Shown: positions 7,506 to 11,261 of the stretch, piece after piece
Numbering within the stretch: position 1 is the stretch's first letter
How the letters are laid out: the number at the start of each line of letters is the position of its first letter
Assembly (NCBI GenBank): GCA_031255115.1
Contig: JAIRTD010000135.1
Coordinates: 1 to 11,261, forward strand
Length of the DNA: 11,261 nt
Direction: 5' to 3'
Source of the DNA: Spirochaetaceae bacterium
GTDB lineage: Bacteria > Spirochaetota > Spirochaetia > Treponematales > Breznakiellaceae
Position numbers and translations under genes: made by a program
The notes under the pieces: model-generated
Told to the model about the DNA's origin: nothing
The model's input: the letters and a program-made list of their open reading frames with translations, nothing else
Database searches by the model: none

Positions 7506-9139
7506 CGCCCCTTGTTGACAGCGCCGCAGCCAGGGCCCTGGACAACGAAGCTTCTTCCTGGTGCCTTGACACCCTGGCCCTGGTCGAAGCCGCGGGCCGC
7601 GGGGCGGGCGGGGCCTTTCTTGCCAGGTATCCTGATTTTTTTACGGGAAGAAAAATCAGGGTCGCGGCGGTTTCGGGTACAGGCAATAACGGCGCGGACA
7701 GCCTCGTGGCGCTGCGCTTTTTTATACTCAAGGGTTTGGTCAGCCAGGAACTCTGCGCCGCGCTGCTTACCAGGGCGCCCAAAGAGGGAAGCCCCCAGGC
7801 TCTTGCCGCGGGAGCGCTCAAGGCTATGGGCGTGGCCCTGCATGTGGGGAATAAGGGCGTCCTCGAAAGCATGGCCTGTCAAGGGCCCCTTCTCATCATA
7901 GACGGCATAGCCGGAACAGGCCTTGAGGGGCCGCTCAGGGAAAGCGCCCTGGACCTGGCCCTTTGTATCAACAGCGTAAAACAGCATGCCGCGCCGGGAA
8001 GCCTGGTAGTTTCTATTGATATTCCCTCCGGTTCGGGCGACCGGGCCGCCTCCTCCTGGCCCGTGGTAGAAGCCGGCGCCACTCTGGCCGTGGAGCCGCT
8101 CAAGACGGCCCTGTATACGCCGGCCATGCGGAAAAAGGCCGGAACCATAATTCCGGTTACGGGAATTTTTCCCCAGGCGCTTGTAGCGCGCCATACCAGG
8201 GCTACTCTCTGGACCTGGGATGAGGCCCGTTCTCTTATTGGGGAAGCTGAGCCAGACGGGTATAAGTACAGCCGGGGCCTTGTAGAAATCTGGGCGGGAA
8301 GCGACGGTCTTGCCGGAGCCGCCCGCATAGCCGGGAGAGGCGCGGCGGCGGCCGGAGCCGGTCTGGTACGGATCATGGCCGATCCTTCAATCTATCCCAT
8401 ACTTGCCTCAGGAGAAGGGGGCCTTATGGTGGTTCCCGCCGACGGTTCCATTGATCCGGGCAAGGACCCCCGTTTTACCAGCGACGTTATTCTTGCCGGT
8501 CCCGGCTGGGGCCAGGCGGCCGGGCGCGAGGCCCTTTTGGAGCGGGTTCTTGAGGCTGCGTCCAGGGGCGTGCCCGTGCTTCTTGACGCGGACGCCCTGA
8601 CCCTTGCCCGGTCGCGGCGTTTTGAAGGGCCCGTCCTTATAAGCCCCCATCCCGGCGAGCTTGAAAAATTTTCAGGCATACCCAGGGAAGAAACGCTTTC
8701 CCGTCCCGGCGAGCTTTTACCCCAACTCAGCAGGGATACTGGGGCGGTGATTATCTACAAAAGCCATGTGATGTGGATAGCCGCCCCTGACGGCCGTCTG
8801 GCTGTTGTGGACGGCATGGTTCCGGTCCTTGCAGCCGGAGGAAGCGGCGATCTGCTTTCCGGCCTTGCCGCGGGCTTTGCCGCCCGGAAGGCGGCGAAAC
8901 AGGGCGCGGCGGGGCAGACCGCGGAACAGGCCGGTGCCGCAAAGAACGTTTCGACTCTTGGCGCGGCGGAAGAGCGGGCCTTTGACTGGTTCCCCTGCGC
9001 GATTGCCGCCGCTTCTCTTCTTATCGAGACCGGGAAGACGGCGCAGCAAACCCTGGGCTTTGCCGGTCCTCTGGAACTGGCTTCTATCGCCGGCCGTCTT
9101 GCCTTTGGGGCGCATGCTCCGGAAGAAATTTGCCGATAG
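7502..9139 (+). CDS. nnr: Bifunctional NAD(P)H-hydrate epimerase / ADP-dependent NAD(P)H-hydrate dehydratase
   Basis: A metabolite-repair enzyme: the N-terminal YjeF domain interconverts the two epimers of damaged, hydrated NAD(P)H, and the C-terminal ribokinase-like domain dehydrates the S form back to NAD(P)H using ADP. The protein is 545 residues, a little longer than the usual 490-515. N-domain: SGTGNNGADS at 58-67, DGIAGTGLEGPL at 134-145, and the cation-binding-type VSIDIPSG at 170-177. C-domain: KYSRGLVEIWAG at 255-266, LDADALTL at 361-368, SPHPGELEKF at 381-390, and AAGGSGDLLSG at 444-454, whose Asp450 is the expected catalytic base. Oddities: the usual NNGGDG is NNGADS; an Ala/Gln-rich insert of about 35 residues lies at 462-496; and the HGxAGD motif that normally follows reads SLLIETGK. 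The start at 7502 overlaps the upstream stop (ATGA); a start at 7466 would add 12 unrelated residues. Confidence 0.93.
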   Translation: MTPLVDSAAARALDNEASSWCLDTLALVEAAGRGAGGAFLARYPDFFTGRKIRVAAVSGTGNNGADSLVALRFFILKGLVSQELCAALLTRAPKEGSPQALAAGALKAMGVALHVGNKGVLESMACQGPLLIIDGIAGTGLEGPLRESALDLALCINSVKQHAAPGSLVVSIDIPSGSGDRAASSWPVVEAGATLAVEPLKTALYTPAMRKKAGTIIPVTGIFPQALVARHTRATLWTWDEARSLIGEAEPDGYKYSRGLVEIWAGSDGLAGAARIAGRGAAAAGAGLVRIMADPSIYPILASGEGGLMVVPADGSIDPGKDPRFTSDVILAGPGWGQAAGREALLERVLEAASRGVPVLLDADALTLARSRRFEGPVLISPHPGELEKFSGIPREETLSRPGELLPQLSRDTGAVIIYKSHVMWIAAPDGRLAVVDGMVPVLAAGGSGDLLSGLAAGFAARKAAKQGAAGQTAEQAGAAKNVSTLGAAEERAFDWFPCAIAAASLLIETGKTAQQTLGFAGPLELASIAGRLAFGAHAPEEICR

Positions 9140-9140
9140 T

Positions 9141-9707
9141 ATGCATATGAACAAGAGTCCTGAAACCTTTGATCCTAACCCGGAACGCAAAGAGGACCTG
9201 ATTTTTCATTATTCCCGCGAACACCGCCTCTCCCATGCCTCGGAAACCGTACGCGATCTTAACGCCTCAAAACCCAAAAGAAAAAAAGGCTTTTTCGGCG
9301 CCCTTAGCGCCAATAAATCCCAGGGCTTTCTTTTGATAAGCATAGTCGTCATGTCGGCGATGATCATGATGGTGTCGATCTTTGTCAAAGGCGATACGGC
9401 GGATTTCGGCGGAAACCGCGTTGAATTTTCCGCCTTTCGCTTTCAGGGTTCAAGCTATCTGGCCCTTAAAAAGAACGCCGCAAAAAAGGGGAATCCCTAT
9501 ACCGGCGTTGTGAATCTCGCTGTCTCGCCGGTCGTTTCAGACGAATCCCCGGTTCCCGTTATTACCCAGACGGTTTTCTTTTCTGTTGAACCGGAAGAAG
9601 AATTCCGCATGATGCTTCCCTTTGAAAGCGCCGAAATTCTCATCCTGGCCGAAATGCCTGACGGAAACAACAGGGGATTAAAGAAATTCAAAATAAAGGT
9701 CCAATAG
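9141..9707 (+). CDS. Single-span membrane protein of unknown function
   Basis: A 188-residue protein that I do not recognise. Residues 1-60 are charged and polar, ending in a basic cluster KPKRKKG at 44-50. A single hydrophobic segment lies at about 63-82 (FLLISIVVMSAMIMMVSIFV). The remaining 105 residues are predicted to be mostly beta, with alternating patterns such as VVNLAVSPVVSD and QTVFFSVEPEEEF. The positive-inside rule puts the N-terminus in the cytoplasm and the C-terminal domain in the periplasm. The ATG at 9141 starts one base after the nnr stop at 9139; a second ATG at 9147 is equally possible. The only purine-rich stretch (GGAAG at 9121-9125) is too far for a good ribosome site, so translation may be coupled to nnr. 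Its place as third gene after the lipoprotein and nnr suggests co-expression, but nnr gives no clue to its function. Confidence 0.75.
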   Translation: MHMNKSPETFDPNPERKEDLIFHYSREHRLSHASETVRDLNASKPKRKKGFFGALSANKSQGFLLISIVVMSAMIMMVSIFVKGDTADFGGNRVEFSAFRFQGSSYLALKKNAAKKGNPYTGVVNLAVSPVVSDESPVPVITQTVFFSVEPEEEFRMMLPFESAEILILAEMPDGNNRGLKKFKIKVQ

Positions 9708-9751
9708 CCGGTCAAATGGCTAAATCCGAAAATCAGTAATTTAAGAGTTTT

Positions 9752-9780
9752 CCTTCTGGACAGAGGGCTGTTTTATCGTT
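9752..9780 (+). terminator. Possible intrinsic terminator after the lipoprotein-nnr cluster
   Basis: CCTTCT (9752-9757) can pair with AGAGGG (9762-9767), with one G-U pair and a GGAC loop, followed after three bases by TTTTATCGTT. The stem is short and the T tract interrupted. It lies in the 88-nt gap before the next gene, where a terminator is expected. I see nothing else firm in that gap: a TGGACA/TATGCT pair (9757-9762, 9781-9786) is a poor promoter candidate. Confidence 0.3.
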
Positions 9781-9795
9781 TATGCTTGGTATGTA

Positions 9796-10206
9796 ATGCT
9801 TCAATTTTATTTTTTATCAATAGCTGCCAATGCGTTGAGCGGGTTTATCCTCTTTACCGGCCACGCCGAAGCGGAAACTTCTTCCGAAACGGGGTTTAAG
9901 TTTTCTCTGGATAACCAGAACTTCCGTCTGGCCCTGGGCATAGTAAGCGCCCTGACCGGCGTTCTTAAAATACTGTCGGTCGTATCCGGCGATATTCCCG
10001 TCATCGGGGACCTCATTCCCGCCCTGACCGGTTTTTTCGCGGGCTTTGCCCTGATATTCAAATACTACCGTCAAAAAAGTTCCCTCGCTTCTGAGCGTTC
10101 GGAAAAAATCGAAGCCCTTATCACCGTCAATCAGCGCTGGGTAGGAATCGCCGCCATGGCTGCTGCGGCGCTTCACTTTTTGTTTCCCACGGTGCTGCTC
10201 CTCTAG
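9796..10206 (+). CDS. Small multi-span membrane protein of unknown function
   Basis: A 136-residue, very hydrophobic protein with four likely membrane segments at about residues 1-21, 44-64, 67-90 and 116-135. A polar loop at 22-43 holds acidic residues (HAEAETSSETG), and the cytoplasmic-type loop between spans 3 and 4 is charged (KYYRQKSSLASERSEKIE). A Gly/Pro-rich turn GDIPVIGDLIPALTG joins spans 2 and 3. The family is not recognised, and no transport or enzyme motif is visible. The first ATG in frame is at 9796; there is no good ribosome site in front of it. The stop is 2 nt before the start of the Nudix gene, so the two are probably translated from one message, though a functional tie between them is not evident. 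Confidence 0.72.
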   Translation: MLQFYFLSIAANALSGFILFTGHAEAETSSETGFKFSLDNQNFRLALGIVSALTGVLKILSVVSGDIPVIGDLIPALTGFFAGFALIFKYYRQKSSLASERSEKIEALITVNQRWVGIAAMAAAALHFLFPTVLLL

Positions 10207-10208
10207 CC

Positions 10209-10646
10209 ATGCCGGGTTCGGGCGGTGTTTCTTCGCGGAGCGCCCATCCTTGCGCGCTCAAATCCGTGGCGGGAATCGCTTTTAACGGAGAGCGGCTTTT
10301 TATCGCCCGCCGGGAAAGCGGCGGGGCTCTGGGCGGCCGCTGGGAATTCCCCGGCGGCAAAGTGGAAAAAGACGAGAGCGACGCCGGGGCGCTGATACGG
10401 GAATTTCAGGAAGAACTGGGAATTTCCGTCAGGGTAGGGGACCATCTGGGGAGCGCGTCTTTTGAACACAAGGGCGAGGCAAGGGTCCTCAACGCCTATG
10501 AGGTTTTTTTCCCCGGAACGGATTTTAAGCTGCTGGTCCACAGTGAATGGAAATGGGCCTCTCTTGACGAAATCGAAGCGCTGGATTTTGCCGGTTCCGA
10601 CCGCAAGCTCCTTTCGGGCCTCCGTCAAAGGCTGTCCCGCCGTTAA
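10209..10646 (+). CDS. Nudix hydrolase of the MutT / nucleoside-triphosphate pyrophosphohydrolase type
   Basis: A 145-residue protein with a perfect Nudix box: G50-x5-E56-x7-R64-E65-F-Q-E68-E69-L-G71-I72, where the glutamates bind the divalent metals that activate water for diphosphate hydrolysis. The preceding segment, FIARRESGG then GRWEFPGGKVE, is the arrangement seen in MutT and related enzymes that hydrolyse 8-oxo-dGTP or other non-canonical (d)NTPs, and the C-terminal WKWASLDEIEALDFAGSD corresponds to the usual WxxxxEL and PADxxLL region. A role in cleaning the nucleotide pool is likely, but substrate cannot be read from sequence. The conserved fold begins near residue 18 (KSVAGIAF), so the first 15 residues may be an extension or the start may be later, for example the GTG at 10227. 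It follows the membrane protein by 2 nt without a ribosome site of its own, which suggests coupling. Confidence 0.92.
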   Translation: MPGSGGVSSRSAHPCALKSVAGIAFNGERLFIARRESGGALGGRWEFPGGKVEKDESDAGALIREFQEELGISVRVGDHLGSASFEHKGEARVLNAYEVFFPGTDFKLLVHSEWKWASLDEIEALDFAGSDRKLLSGLRQRLSRR

Positions 10647-10670
10647 TTATAGCCCCGCCTGTAATTACGG
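10640..10670. other. AT-rich inverted repeat between convergent genes
   Basis: CCGTTAATTA (10640-10649) and TAATTACGG (10662-10670) are complementary apart from one extra base, with a 12-nt loop. The left arm contains the stop codon of the Nudix gene (10644-10646); the right arm lies just before the end of the opposing omptin-like gene. It could end transcription from either side, but has no T tract, so I do not call it a terminator. I see no better one in the 36-nt gap. Confidence 0.25.
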
Positions 10671-10682
10671 TTCTGCTGCTGA

Positions 10683-11261
10683 TTACGCTCCGGTTGGAAA
10701 AAGCCACTCAAACACGAACTCCACGCTGCCATAGGACATATTGGCCCCGGCGGTATCGGCACTGCTGCCCATAAAGACATCGTTCGTATCGTAGATATAG
10801 GCATTGCCCCGTGAGCCAGAGGCCCCGCGGTAGGCGCTTTTTACAAGGAGCCGCGTCCTCGGCGAAAACGAAACGGCAAGAAATATCGAAGTCTCGAAAA
10901 AAAACCCTCCGGCAAGATAATCGCGGAATACCAGGTCCCGAAGGATGTGTTGATCTTTGTCTATGACGAGCAGCAAGGGGCTTGCCAGGACTGATGCGCC
11001 TGCTTCAAAATTCTCAGATAGGGGAAAACTCAGACTCAATCCCAGACCGGGGATAATCCAGTCCTGGGTATAGCGTATAACTTTCTCTCCCCGGAACCTG
11101 TCGTAATCTTTGGGAATAGCGGGGGTCCAGGGAGGGGGCCAGGACACGGAACAGTACTGGCGGTAGCCGTCCCGGGCCAGCCAGCTAAAATGGTTCCACA
11201 AAACAAACCCAAAGAAGTTTACAAAGGACCCGTATCCGGCCGGCAGGGAAAAACCCAGGCG
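10683..11261 (-). CDS. Omptin-family outer-membrane protease (C-terminal part; N-terminus beyond window)
   Basis: The frame is open from the right edge to a TAA at 10685-10683, giving 192 C-terminal residues. Alternating hydrophobic strands and aromatic-rich segments indicate an outer-membrane beta barrel. Alignment by eye, with E. coli OmpT as I remember it, is good over the whole stretch: GEKVIRYTQDWIIPGLGLS matches the GERAIGYKQRFKMPYIGLT region; KDQH matches NDEH, which carries the catalytic Asp210-His212 pair; SRGNAYIYDTND matches KKGNTSLYDHNN. From the His to the C-terminus there are about 90 residues here against 85 in OmpT. Omptins are ten-stranded barrels that cleave peptides at the cell surface, often after basic residues. 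Asp83 and Asp85, the other catalytic residues, would lie outside the window. The C-terminus ends EWLFPTGA, so the last aromatic residue is four from the end rather than terminal. It converges on the Nudix gene with 36 nt between stops. Confidence 0.78.
   Translation of the reverse strand, partial: RLGFSLPAGYGSFVNFFGFVLWNHFSWLARDGYRQYCSVSWPPPWTPAIPKDYDRFRGEKVIRYTQDWIIPGLGLSLSFPLSENFEAGASVLASPLLLVIDKDQHILRDLVFRDYLAGGFFFETSIFLAVSFSPRTRLLVKSAYRGASGSRGNAYIYDTNDVFMGSSADTAGANMSYGSVEFVFEWLFPTGA

Noticed and set aside
7310..8194. A 294-codon minus-strand frame opposite the lipoprotein and nnr genes
   Set aside because: Codon-aligned shadow of nnr, rich in Gly/Arg as expected for antisense of a GC-rich gene.
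8805..9140. Extension of the 188-residue membrane protein upstream to 8805
   Set aside because: This part overlaps nnr in another frame and is an Arg/Pro-rich shadow; the start at 9141, just after the nnr stop, is natural.
9705..9722. TAGCC/GGCTA hairpin after the 188-residue protein
   Set aside because: Five-base stem with an eight-base loop and no T tract; too weak to call.

Overview
The window looks like a chromosomal segment of a Treponema-type spirochaete. Three things point there: a GreA-type transcription factor carried on a very long helical N-terminal extension (an architecture known from spirochaetes and chlamydiae), a SecA beginning with a sequence close to the spirochaetal SecA N-terminus, and a lipoprotein with the relaxed spirochaete-style lipobox. 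GC is moderately high, and TTA/CTA/TCA codons are rare in the genes, which is why many long antisense frames stay open. The species cannot be named from the sequence alone.

Layout. Positions 1-6183 are transcribed leftwards: secA (6183-3424), then after a short gap with a good promoter, a TPR protein (3315-2350), then, 25 nt further, the large greA (2324 to beyond the left edge; 774 codons visible, only the first part of the GreA domain present). A divergent intergenic region of about 95 nt (6184-6278) separates secA from a rightward cluster: a beta-propeller-like lipoprotein (6279-7505), a bifunctional NAD(P)HX epimerase/dehydratase coupled to it by an ATGA overlap (7502-9139), and a single-span membrane protein of unknown function one base later (9141-9707). 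An 88-nt gap with a possible terminator leads to a second small rightward pair: a four-helix membrane protein (9796-10206) and a Nudix hydrolase 2 nt behind it (10209-10646). Converging on this from the right edge is the C-terminal part of an omptin-like outer-membrane protease (11261-10683, N-terminus outside the window).

The genes are largely housekeeping: RNA polymerase rescue (GreA), protein export (SecA), metabolite repair (NAD(P)HX repair enzyme and Nudix pool cleaning) plus envelope proteins. I see no RNA genes, insertion sequences, CRISPR arrays or phage genes, and no gene-free stretch longer than about 100 nt. I do not see evidence for a wholly new multi-gene defence or mobile system. 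The points most worth a second look are the omptin in a spirochaete context, the extended GreA with an embedded beta-rich module, and the altered signature motifs of the NAD(P)HX repair enzyme.
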